Assembly: GCA_964580995.1 (NCBI GenBank) | Contig: CAZOMV010000016.1 | Location: 1-64,000, forward strand | DNA length: 64,000 nucleotides | Origin: JAKJEP01 sp964580995 | Lineage (GTDB): Bacteria; Planctomycetota; Phycisphaerae; Sedimentisphaerales; SM23-30 | Direction: 5' to 3' | Shown here: one piece after another, positions 1-7,851 of the stretch | Layout: every line of letters starts with the position of its first letter | Numbering within the stretch: position 1 is the stretch's first letter | Notes under the pieces: model-generated | Told to the model about the DNA's origin: nothing | What the model saw: the letters and a program-made list of their open reading frames with translations, nothing else | Databases searched by the model: none | Position numbers and translations under genes: made by a program

Positions 1-20
1 AGAATGGTGTACGCGGAAAG

Positions 21-50
21 ATTAAAAAGTCCCCGGCGAAGCCGGGATAA
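21..50 (-). terminator. Intrinsic terminator, best on the minus strand
   Basis: A six-base-pair GC stem (CCCGGC at 32-37, GCCGGG at 41-46) closes a three-base loop. On the minus strand it is followed by ACTTTTT, a usual intrinsic terminator layout. The plus side is also T-rich, so it may work both ways. It could end transcripts from the small membrane-protein gene at 491-757 or from a gene left of the window. Confidence 0.6.
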
Positions 51-105
51 GTTCTTTTCTATTTTTAAATCTAACTAAGCTATTCGTAATCATTGATATC
101 ATTAT

Positions 106-270
106 TTCGGCAGCCCCCGATGAGGCCCCGGAAATTAGTAAAAACCCAATATTGTAAATGTCTGCGAAATTCCATCATGCTGCTGAGCCTGAGGGGGATT
201 ATACGGCTAGGGAGGGGTGGGGGGAAAGGGGAAAATTGGGAAATTTATAGGGTTTTGGGGGAGGGGGAAG
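106..270 (+). repeat. Direct repeat, copy A (G-rich)
   Basis: About 160 bases match 785-946 in the same orientation with scattered substitutions and small indels. Shared blocks include AGCCCCCGATGAGGCCC, TGAGCCTGAGGGGGATTAT and a G-rich run. The run at 210-231 has four blocks of three or more G separated by one to three bases, which fits a G-quadruplex motif. I see no coding potential. Copy B is the 5' flank of the gene at 491-757, so copy A may be the flank of a lost duplicate. Confidence 0.8.
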
Positions 271-304
271 AAGAATAGGTCTTATAGGGCTTATAGGAGA
301 ATTG

Positions 305-480
305 GAATAAGAGGCCGGCGAAAGGCTGGCGGGACGCCAGCGGGACGAGGAAGAGTGCCGGCCAGAGGCCAGCGGTACGGGGGAAAAGAACCGGCGGGAC
401 GGATGGGTTATGTGGTTATGGTTATGAAGTAAATCACAGGCGGGACGCCTGTGCTACGTTCGACGCGAGGATGGCTGGCA
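305..480. repeat. GC-rich palindromic intergenic repeats
   Basis: Several short GC-rich inverted repeats lie here, such as GCTGGCGGGACGCCAGC near 324-341 and CAGGCGGGACGCCTGTG near 437-454. They resemble dispersed intergenic palindromes with the core GGCGGGACGCC. No gene is seen between the repeat at 106-270 and the stop codon at 491. Confidence 0.5.
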
Positions 481-490
481 AGTTGACGGT

Positions 491-757
491 TCATTCTGAC
501 TCAGGTGTTTCCAGCGTGACTTCCAGGCCGCCCACCCACTTTGCCGCCAGATTATAAAAGACCGCCATCAGGATACCCCCAATGAAACCCATGACAGGAT
601 ACAACAATAGTGTGAAGAGCATAGGAAACATGGTCCGAGGACTTGCCATAATGCTAATCAACATAAATGGAAACGCAACAACAGCTATAAAACCGTAGAG
701 CACGGCAAGGAGTTTTCCCGTCTGCAGGACTGTCAATCGTGAGATACGCGTGTTCAT
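491..757 (-). CDS. Small two-helix membrane protein, DUF3566-like
   Basis: This encodes 88 residues. I take the ATG at 757 because AAGGAAAA lies just upstream; a longer frame runs up to 997 but crosses the low-complexity repeat. Two hydrophobic segments (about residues 16-36 and 44-68) are joined by a short loop. The C-terminal YNLAAKWVGGLEVTLE resembles the conserved end of DUF3566-type small membrane proteins, where a YN-x-x-A-K pattern precedes GG-x-E. Function is unknown. The gene stands alone, with copy B of the 160-bp repeat directly upstream. I am fairly sure it is real and moderately sure of the family. Confidence 0.7.
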   Translation of the reverse strand: MNTRISRLTVLQTGKLLAVLYGFIAVVAFPFMLISIMASPRTMFPMLFTLLLYPVMGFIGGILMAVFYNLAAKWVGGLEVTLETPESE

Positions 758-784
758 ATAATTTTCCTTTCGTGACTTGTATCC

Positions 785-946
785 TTCGGAAGCCCCCGAT
801 GAGGCCCCGGAAATTAGTAAAAACCCAATATGGAAAATGTCGGCAAAAATCCTCATGATGTTGAGCCTGAGGGGGATTATACGGTTGGGAGGGGCGGGGG
901 GAAAGGGGAAAATTGGGAAATTTACAGGGTTTTGGGGGTGGGGGAA
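785..946 (+). repeat. Direct repeat, copy B (G-rich)
   Basis: This is the second copy of the element at 106-270, in the same orientation. It begins about 28 bases upstream of the start codon of the 491-757 gene, so it probably contains that gene's promoter region. The G-run motif is repeated at 887-908. Confidence 0.8.
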
Positions 947-964
947 GGATAGAAGAAAAGAATG

Positions 965-991
965 GGACATATAGGACATATAGGACATATG
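965..991 (+). repeat. Nine-base tandem repeat, three units
   Basis: GGACATATA occurs three times head to tail, the last unit ending in G instead of A, followed by weaker GGAC-containing units to about 1010. This is a short microsatellite in non-coding DNA between repeat copy B and the insertion sequence. Confidence 0.8.
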
Positions 992-1094
992 GGACAAATC
1001 GGACGGGGGACAAAAAAAGTGGGAAAGCGGGAAAGGGGCGAAAGGGAAAAAGTAACCGGCAGATAGAAGAACACCTCTCTGCTTGCAGCAGAAA

Positions 1095-2582
1095 GGTGGT
1101 ACCCAACGCCGTTAATTTTTTTAGTTTGAAAGGGCGATAAGTGGTTGAATTCAAAGAAAATAAAACCTCCTTGCCGATAGGGTATTTGTCGTCGCGACGA
1201 TACCACCAACCGAAAGGAGGTTTTTAATGACAACTCGCAAAAACGAGCACGGATGTGCTACCACTACACATCGTCAGGCATTAGCTTCGGCCATGAAGAA
1301 ATTTCTCATGGCCCCCTTTTTTCTCAACCAACCAGACTCCATCGCTGGTCGCCGTTCTATACGGTGATGGTATCGCTGATAATGGTTTTCGATAATTCTT
1401 CGACACTTCGTGACCATTTTGCCGCTGCCCGGCGTTGTCTGGTGGAGATGTAGGAGCGGTTTCGTCGTCCCGGCAAAACCTTCGAGGGATTTATGGCCGC
1501 CCGCAAAAAGCTGTCCGCCCCGTTCCAATCCCAGATACAGGCCCAACTTCAGCAGCAGCACCGTACCGTGGCCGGCGCCTTCTGGAAACGCCTGGGCTGG
1601 GAAGCGTTTGCCGCCGATGGCTCCCGGGTCGAGATGCCCCGCACCGATGCCCATGAAAAAGCGTTTGGTTGTGCCGGCAAAAAGAAGACCGGCCCGCAGT
1701 TACTGCTGACCACCCTCTATCAGATGGGTAGCGGTCTGCCCTGGGATTGGCAGCTGGGCAAAGGCACCGAATCAGAACGAAACCATCTTCGCGCGATGCT
1801 GGGCGGATTGCCCGGCCATTCTCTTATTGTGGCGGATGCCGGATTTACCGGCTATGAACTGCTCAAGGATATTATCGATTCCGGTCGGCATTTTCTGATT
1901 CGGGTTGGTTCCAATGTCACCTTGCTGAAGGGTTTGGCTTTGGAATCCCAGGTTCCTGGCGATACGGTATGGTTGTGGCCATCCCAAAAACGGGACCAAC
2001 CGCCGTTGAGGTTACGTCTGATGGTGCTGCGGAAAGCGGAGGCCTCCAAATCTGACGGGTACCTGCTGACGGATGTGTTTGATAAAGAGCGTTTATCCGA
2101 TCAGACGGCGGCCCTTTTGTATCAGATGCGCTGGGGCGTGGAGGTGTTTTATCGTGGTTTCAAGCGGACGCTGGATCAGCATAAACTTCGCAGCCGCAGT
2201 TCTGGGAATGTGAGGGACGAACTGCACTGGGCCATGACGGGGTATCTGCTGCTGGGCCTGATGAGCATCGAAGGGATGATAACGGCAGGTAGCGACCCAC
2301 TGGAATGGCGCATTGCCTCGGCATTAAGGATCATACGCACCGCCATGCAGAGTCATTCTGGCTGGCGTAGAAAAGGTGATTTGCAGCAGTTGCTGGCCAC
2401 GGCGAGAAAAGACCCATATCACCGGAAACATGCAAAAGCAGCGCGTAATTGGCCCCATAAAAAAAATGATCCGCCCTGCGGCATACCCAAAATCCGCAGA
2501 GCCACAGCGAGCGAAATCCATTGTGCTCAAAGGTTTTATGATGCAGCATAAAGTAAAAAATTTAACGGCGTTGGGTGCCACC
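1095..2582 (+). mobile_element. IS4-type insertion sequence with degraded transposase
   Basis: The element is about 1.49 kb. Its ends are inverted repeats: 1095-1120 and the complement of 2557-2582 match at 24 of 26 positions, sharing the core ACCCAACGCCGTTA. It holds one transposase gene reading inward from the left end. I could not find a convincing target-site duplication: the left flank is GCAGCAGAAA and the right flank is CGCAGTGGCC. At its right end it truncates the minus-strand gene that starts at 2835. Confidence 0.85.
1227..2551 (+). pseudogene. IS4-family transposase, interrupted by a frame change and an amber codon
   Basis: Translation should start at ATG 1227, which follows a strong AAAGGAGG site. 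That frame stops at 1367. The frame carrying conserved transposase sequence is one base back (-1): it reads through FDNSSTLRDHF, meets TAG at 1451-1453, and continues in the same frame with ERFRRPGKTFEGF. From 1493 it is open for 352 codons to 2551. DDE-type landmarks are DGSRVE, DAGFTGY, and Y-x2-R-x3-E-x6-K, the IS4 signature, in YQMRWGVEVFYRGFK. The frame change may sit at or near a C5T6 run at 1312-1322. I read it as a decayed gene, though a sequencing error in the run or at 1451 is possible. Confidence 0.8.
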
Positions 2583-2835
2583 CGCAGTGGCCCAGCCCCA
2601 CTACCACGAATGGAGGCACCCCTTTATCATAGGGGAGCTTTTCCTCCGGCTCTTGGGGCCGCTCGGTCATCCCCTCCGGTTCGATACAGTAATTGATCAG
2701 CGGTTCACCATATTGCGATACCAGCCGGCCCACTTCCACCCCCTTGGGACCGAGAATATGCGCCCCCACACCAGAATTCACAGGATCCATTTTGGTAACT
2801 TCCGATTTCTGCGGTTCAATAATCGGCTCTGCCAT
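2536..2835 (-). pseudogene. Unknown gene truncated by the insertion sequence
   Basis: The native part runs from ATG 2835 (AAAGGA about twelve bases upstream) to the IS end at 2582, about 84 residues. Past that point the frame enters the IS and stops at 2536, giving a foreign 15-residue tail. The native part is acidic and proline-rich (IIEPQKSEVTK, GPKGVEVGRLV, PQEPEEKLPY) and ends in the hydrophobic FVVVGLGHCG. I do not recognise the family, and the lost 3' end cannot be found with confidence left of the IS. It may still be translated as a chimera. Confidence 0.5.
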
Positions 2836-3112
2836 ACGAATATCCTTTCCAAAAAATGAGGCCACACGTCAGACGTGCGATACTTTTGGTTATTGACTTT
2901 TCCTGTGATTCCGGCTCACAGGACGATTGTAATCGATCCCGCCTGGTTGTCAAGCAAGGTTCGTGTTTGCTTGGACTGCAGCGTGTGAAATGTTTTACTA
3001 TCACTCTGTAAGTGCCTTTTTTATGATGGCTTATGCTGGCAAAAAATCAGATGCGTTTTCTGTTTTTTGAAAGGTAAACCATGGAAAACAAACGAGTGAA
3101 CAGCGCGAAGAA

Positions 3113-3337
3113 GTGAAGTGTTGTCCGGCAGGCTGTCCACTCGAATCTTCCGTTTATGATGACCAAGCCGACAAGACCAAAACAGTGATGCCCGAATCGG
3201 TGTGCAGTCAATGCGAATTTTATGAGTGGTGCCCGGTGGAAAAGATCAAAGGTCAGTATAAGCTGGAACATACCCTCGCCCGGGATCGGACGATTGTATA
3301 TCAAGGCTGGTGCTTGTGGGTCAACGGCACGGAGTGA
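3113..3337 (+). CDS. Small cysteine-rich hypothetical protein
   Basis: The frame opens at GTG 3113 and encodes 74 residues. The cysteines are clustered: CCPAGC near the N-terminus, C-x2-C-x4-C in CSQCEFYEWC mid-protein, and one more near the end. This suggests a metal-binding fold. The start is uncertain: the better ribosome site (GAAAGG before ATG 3081) leads into another frame that ends after eleven codons, so an N-terminal frameshift is possible. It overlaps the next frame by more than 100 bases. No family is recognised. Confidence 0.4.
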   Translation: MKCCPAGCPLESSVYDDQADKTKTVMPESVCSQCEFYEWCPVEKIKGQYKLEHTLARDRTIVYQGWCLWVNGTE

Positions 3338-3683
3338 TGGCCAGATTTTGGCTCTATGCAACAGGGGTAATTTGGAGGGGAAGGAAGAATCTGAAGATGG
3401 TTATGGGGAGTTGTACGATTGTGCATTTAGCGGCTGTTTGCCCGAAGAACGAAAGCGGGCGGAAGAAAATGCCCGGCTCAAAGAGAAATTGGTGCGGTTT
3501 TGTATAGACCACTGGGATAATGAGTTTGGGCATGCGGTCTGGGGTGAATTGGTGGACCAGAATAAAGTATTAAAAAATCGGACAAATTCAGAAAAGATAG
3601 TAACTGGGATGGAGAAGTTAATGGGACCTGCCTATACGGGCCACTCCACGGGAAAAAAGGCAGCCGGCAAAAATGACTGGTAA
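3222..3683 (+). CDS. Hypothetical protein, start uncertain
   Basis: The part that looks coding is the last hundred residues or so, from about 3378: acidic and charged, with EERKRAEENARLKEKLVRF and IDHWDNEFGHAVWGELVDQN. The N-terminal part from ATG 3222 lies over the previous gene in another frame and looks artificial, so the true start is probably near TTG 3348, or the two frames are pieces of one frameshifted gene. No family is recognised. Confidence 0.35.
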   Translation: MSGARWKRSKVSISWNIPSPGIGRLYIKAGACGSTARSDGQILALCNRGNLEGKEESEDGYGELYDCAFSGCLPEERKRAEENARLKEKLVRFCIDHWDNEFGHAVWGELVDQNKVLKNRTNSEKIVTGMEKLMGPAYTGHSTGKKAAGKNDW

Positions 3684-3703
3684 GATTTGTGGAACTGCTT
3701 ATT

Positions 3704-5005
3704 CTATTTCTGTGGGTTCTTTTTCACGTCAAAACACCACAAGTTATCGTGATAGCGGAGGTAAAGGATCCCATTCTGTAAGACGGGATGAGCCCAAGCA
3801 TCGTGAACCTTCTCGGTGGTCAGGATGAAGCGTCCCTGGAGTTCCAGACCATTATCGCCCGATTTCAACAAGGCCACAGCGCCGGTTTCATCGAGGCAAT
3901 ACAGACGGCTGTCGGCGTAGATGGCTGAGCCGGTAGTCAAATCTTTGAATTCGCTTTTGGTCTGGCCGGTTTGCCAATCGACAGCCAGCCACCATTTGCA
4001 ATCCCGGTAGCCGGAGGCATAGAGGGTGCCGTCCGCCAGCACCGCCCCGCCGGTGACGGTATCCAGCGGGCAAGTCCAGATGTGCTCGGCAGTGATTTTA
4101 TTTTCCTGCGTCTGGAGACGATAGGCCCGGCCCAGCTCGGCATAGGCAGTTACGTAGTACAGGCAGCCGCTGCCATAGACGGGGGTGGCGACATTAGTAC
4201 CGTAGGGATTTTTCAGAGGGACCGTCCAGAGAAGCTCGCCGGTATCGGCATCGACGCCAAAGCCGTGGGCGGAGGAACAATTGGTAATCAGGCGGCGCCC
4301 GGCATATTGAAAGAGGATGGGGGAACAATGGGAGGTGGTATCCTCCGCAAGCGGGGTGGTGGTCCAGATGGTCCGGCCGCTGCGTTTATCCAGGGCGGCC
4401 ATGAGCGCCTTTTTACCGCCCGGAGTAACGATAACGCGCGGGCCATCCACCAGCAGGCATTCGCTCAAGGCCCATTTGATATTCTGGGCATCGAATTTTT
4501 TCAGAATGTCCAATGTCCATAGTTCGTTCCCCGAAACGGCATCCAGGCAGGCCAGACGTCCGTGGGCATTTAAATGGTAGATTTTGCCTTCGGAATAAAC
4601 GCAGCAGGCTCGTGCACCGGGATAGGATTTCTTCCAGGCTTGTCCATTTTTGACCTGCCAAAGGGCAGTCCCTTCTGTATCGAAGGCAAATATCACCAGG
4701 TCGTCACCCACATCGCCGGTAATAAATAGCTGACGGCCCACGATAATGGGGGAGGACCAGCCGGCGCCCAGGCCGTTTATTTTACGGAAGAGTTTCGGTC
4801 CTTCGGGCGGCCAGGCGGTCAGTAATCCTTTCTCGTCCGAGATGCCGTCCCGGCGCGGACCGCGCCACTGCGGCCAGTCCGGTTCCGGCGAGGGGATGAG
4901 ACCGTCGGGGAGGGAGGGAGCGGCGGCAGGCGAGGGGGCAACCGGTTCTTCCGCCGTATTTAACGGTGTTACACAAAGACAGAGAATCAGGCAGTAGGCA
5001 ATCAT
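3704..5005 (-). CDS. Exported PQQ-like beta-propeller repeat protein
   Basis: This encodes 433 residues. A short hydrophobic N-terminus (residues 1-16) is a likely signal peptide, followed by a Pro/Ala-rich linker. The DWPQWRGPRRDGISDEKGL segment is the usual opening of planctomycete PQQ-like outer-membrane-protein-assembly (BamB-like) propellers. Repeats of the W-type blade follow, for example GKIYHLNAHGRLACLD and GTLYASGYRDCKWWLAVD. No catalytic quinoprotein residues are evident, so a periplasmic scaffold or sensor role is more likely than a dehydrogenase. The start codon overlaps the stop of the preceding gene as TAATG, so the two are translationally coupled. Confidence 0.85.
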   Translation of the reverse strand: MIAYCLILCLCVTPLNTAEEPVAPSPAAAPSLPDGLIPSPEPDWPQWRGPRRDGISDEKGLLTAWPPEGPKLFRKINGLGAGWSSPIIVGRQLFITGDVGDDLVIFAFDTEGTALWQVKNGQAWKKSYPGARACCVYSEGKIYHLNAHGRLACLDAVSGNELWTLDILKKFDAQNIKWALSECLLVDGPRVIVTPGGKKALMAALDKRSGRTIWTTTPLAEDTTSHCSPILFQYAGRRLITNCSSAHGFGVDADTGELLWTVPLKNPYGTNVATPVYGSGCLYYVTAYAELGRAYRLQTQENKITAEHIWTCPLDTVTGGAVLADGTLYASGYRDCKWWLAVDWQTGQTKSEFKDLTTGSAIYADSRLYCLDETGAVALLKSGDNGLELQGRFILTTEKVHDAWAHPVLQNGILYLRYHDNLWCFDVKKNPQK

Positions 5006-6648
5006 TACTTTTCCAGTTTCCGGGGAACATGCAGGGCATACAGATATTTCTGCGTAGCGAAGAACAAGACCCCATTGGCCGCAATGGGAGTCGTGTACAT
5101 GGGTTGTTTGAGACGGATTTTCGCCAGGACCTTTTTTTCCTTGCCGGCCTGGAGTATCCAGAAATCCCGGTTCTCCGTGCCAATATACACCTTGCCATCG
5201 GCGGCCAGCGTCGAGCTCCAGATCATGGAAGATTCCATATCATGGACCCAGTATTGCTGGCCGGTATCGGCATCGAAACAATGGAGCTGGCCGGACAGGT
5301 CCGCAATATACAGCAGGCCGTCCAGAATCGAAACCGTGGATAAACTGCGATCCACCAGTTTGGAGGTCCAGATCGCATCGGTACTGATACTATCGGATCG
5401 AACCTCTCCCCGCTTAGAGGCATCGATACAGGCCAGAATCCCCTCGCCGGTCCCGTGACGGGGATCCTGGCCGACGGCCACATACACGCGATTATCATGG
5501 AAAACCGGTGTGGCAATGATTTCGCTGGGACCCTTGAAATAGCCTTTTTGGGTGGTGCCATGCCCCCAGCGCTCGTAAAAGATCGGTTTGCCATCGCGGA
5601 ATTTGTACTCGGGCGGATTGCAGTCGAAGGACCAGACTTTCTTGAGAATGGCAGGTTCCGCACCTTCGGGAACCATTTTTGCCGCCTCAAAGGCATAGCA
5701 GACGCCATCACCGCCCCCATAGAAAATCAGGGTTTTCGCGTCCACTTCCCCCAGCGCCGGCGAAGACCACTGGCCATGGTATATGCGCCGGCCGATCTTT
5801 TCATCGTCCCGCGCTACCAGCCGGCCGGTTTTCTTGTCCAGCACCAGCAGACTGGGTACGTCGGGGTACGGGACGTTCCGATGGGAACCATCCACGCTAT
5901 TGGAAGTCCCTACATAAAGCAAATCCCCGTAGATCAGTATCGCGCTGGAAGAGGCATCCTCCGGCCAGCTAGGAGCACCGTAAAGCATATCGAAAGACCA
6001 GACAATATCCCCGTCTGTGGGAAGGACTTCGATGGCCGGTTTTCCCGGGCCGGCCATGTATTGACCTTCCTCCAGAAAAGGCCCTTCATTGCCATTGGCC
6101 TGACCCTCCCCATCCATGCACAAGACTTCGCCCCGGCTGCTGACCAGAAAGACTCGGTTGCCTTCCACGGTGGCGGAAGAACAGATGCCCAGGTCCAGAC
6201 GTTCATAATTAAAATCATACTCGAAATCCGTTCTCTTGGTTTCGTAACGGGGGATTGGTAATTGCCAAAGCAGTTTCCCGCTCTGTTCCTCCAGACAGAT
6301 AAACAGACCGCCGTTGGTCTTTTTTAGCCGCGGATCTTCCAGATAGGTATCGTTGGTGCCAACGAATACCTTGCCGCCGGCAACTACAGGGTTGCCATAG
6401 GTTTGGGAGCCGAGTTTGGCTACCCATTTGACATTTTGCGTTGTGGCTAAATCGATCCCGGAACCGTCGCTCAGGGTGGAGCCCGGATCGAACGTTTCCG
6501 GCAGACCTTTTTCATCCGAAGCCATGTTGCGATTATGCAAGCGGCCCCATTGTGTCCAGTCTCCGGCCAGCATAACACCCGATCCGCTTAGCATCAAAAA
6601 AAGTACCGATAATACAAGACCATACCGGATTATGAATTGAAAATTCAT
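5005..6648 (-). CDS. Exported PQQ-like beta-propeller repeat protein
   Basis: This encodes 547 residues from ATG 6648, chosen over an upstream ATG at 6714 because AAAGAG lies eight bases before it and a clean signal peptide follows (hydrophobic residues 8-27, then AGDW). The body is built of PQQ-like beta-propeller blades such as GKVFVGTNDTYLEDPR, GDLLYVGTSNSVDGSHR, NRVYVAVGQDPRHG and GKVYIGTENRDFW. It is longer than its downstream partner and probably forms an eight-bladed propeller. It is first in a two-gene unit, divergent from the lipoprotein methyltransferase at 6973. The substrate or partner cannot be told from sequence. Confidence 0.85.
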   Translation of the reverse strand: MNFQFIIRYGLVLSVLFLMLSGSGVMLAGDWTQWGRLHNRNMASDEKGLPETFDPGSTLSDGSGIDLATTQNVKWVAKLGSQTYGNPVVAGGKVFVGTNDTYLEDPRLKKTNGGLFICLEEQSGKLLWQLPIPRYETKRTDFEYDFNYERLDLGICSSATVEGNRVFLVSSRGEVLCMDGEGQANGNEGPFLEEGQYMAGPGKPAIEVLPTDGDIVWSFDMLYGAPSWPEDASSSAILIYGDLLYVGTSNSVDGSHRNVPYPDVPSLLVLDKKTGRLVARDDEKIGRRIYHGQWSSPALGEVDAKTLIFYGGGDGVCYAFEAAKMVPEGAEPAILKKVWSFDCNPPEYKFRDGKPIFYERWGHGTTQKGYFKGPSEIIATPVFHDNRVYVAVGQDPRHGTGEGILACIDASKRGEVRSDSISTDAIWTSKLVDRSLSTVSILDGLLYIADLSGQLHCFDADTGQQYWVHDMESSMIWSSTLAADGKVYIGTENRDFWILQAGKEKKVLAKIRLKQPMYTTPIAANGVLFFATQKYLYALHVPRKLEK

Positions 6649-6972
6649 GGGAATCTCTTTGCACTGGGAAAGTATAGGATTGGCAGCAGGAAACGGTATC
6701 ACATTCAATATCATACAAGATTATTATATTCCCTTTCCGTTTCGAGACAAGTCTCCACCGCTTAATTTTCACCAGAACCTTGTTATTGCAATCCCGGTTT
6801 TTTTGACCCGCCTGGGGCCGTCAGAAATCCTCTGGGGAGGGGGCAAATATCTGATTGGTAAACAAGAACTTATATGATAATTTTGGCCGGGAGGAATTTT
6901 TGTGGTATAATTTTTAAGAGTAAGCCGCCGGCGTGTTTGGCACCATTCGCAATAATTATGGGAGAATTTGAA

Positions 6973-7827
6973 ATGAAGGTCGAACCTGTAAAAGCCGGGA
7001 AAACATGGATGGGCAGCAGCGGGGGATATGTCGTTATGTTCCTGCTGGCGGTATGGGGAATGTGGATACCAGGTTCCTGTAAAAAAAGTCCGGTTCCTCC
7101 GGAAACTCCCCCTCCGTACCGTGTTTTTCAGACTCCGAATCAGGATATCAAGGCGGAAACGGCTGTGTGGCCGCACCCCCGGTCGCAGGAGCGGGAGGCG
7201 GAACGCCGGCAGATGGCCGAACATATCCGCCGCGCTTATGATCTGGATGATGCGAAGGTGCTGGAAGCCATGCAAAATGTGCCGCGTCACTGGTTCGTGC
7301 CGGAAAACGAGCAGCGGCTGGCGTACGCCGATATGCCTTTACCCATCGGGTACGACCAGACCATTTCCCAGCCGTTTATCGTGGCGTATATGACTAGTCT
7401 GCTGGGGCTTACGCCGGAGAAGAAGGTGCTGGAGGTGGGGACCGGGTCGGGATACCAGGCGGCGGTGTTGGCGGAACTGACTCCTTATGTATATACCATC
7501 GAGATTGTGGAGCCGCTGGGCCGGAGTGCCCGGGAAAAGCTGAAACAGTTCGGGTATGAAACGATTCAGGTGAAAATAGGGGATGGTTATAAAGGCTGGC
7601 AGGAGCATCAGCCGTTTGATGCCATGATTGTTACCTGCGCCCCGGATCATGTGCCGCAGCCGCTGCTGGATCAGCTCAAACCGGGCGGCTGCCTGGTGAT
7701 TCCGGTGGGTGAGAATTCACGGGTGCAAAATCTGGTGCGCATTCGCAAAGATCAGGCGGGGCATATCACCAGAGAGTCCCTGCTGCCGGTGCGGTTCGTC
7801 CCTCTGGTGCGGGAGCCTGAATCCTGA
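6973..7827 (+). CDS. pcm: Protein-L-isoaspartate O-methyltransferase, predicted lipoprotein
   Basis: This encodes 284 residues from ATG 6973, preceded by GGGAGAATTTGAA. The enzyme family transfers a methyl group from S-adenosylmethionine to isoaspartyl residues for repair. Family landmarks are HWFVPENEQRLAYADMPLPI, the IGYDQTISQPFIVAYM segment, motif I VLEVGTGSGY at about 152-161, and LKPGGCLVIPVG. Unusually, about 90 residues precede the catalytic core: a hydrophobic stretch (20-32) ending in a lipobox-like IPGSC (Cys36), then a proline-rich linker. That predicts export and lipid anchoring. Two other start codons lie upstream in frame (6874, 6958) but would bury the signal. Confidence 0.85.
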   Translation: MKVEPVKAGKTWMGSSGGYVVMFLLAVWGMWIPGSCKKSPVPPETPPPYRVFQTPNQDIKAETAVWPHPRSQEREAERRQMAEHIRRAYDLDDAKVLEAMQNVPRHWFVPENEQRLAYADMPLPIGYDQTISQPFIVAYMTSLLGLTPEKKVLEVGTGSGYQAAVLAELTPYVYTIEIVEPLGRSAREKLKQFGYETIQVKIGDGYKGWQEHQPFDAMIVTCAPDHVPQPLLDQLKPGGCLVIPVGENSRVQNLVRIRKDQAGHITRESLLPVRFVPLVREPES

Positions 7828-7851
7828 GTTTTTTCATTGGGGGATTCTGCA

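Noticed and set aside
1312..1322. Programmed -1 frameshift in the transposase at the C5T6 run
   Set aside because: The run does not form a canonical X-XXY-YYZ heptamer in the starting frame, and the downstream amber codon argues for decay.
1085..2592. Target-site duplication around the IS
   Set aside because: Flanks of up to 13 bases show no convincing direct repeat.
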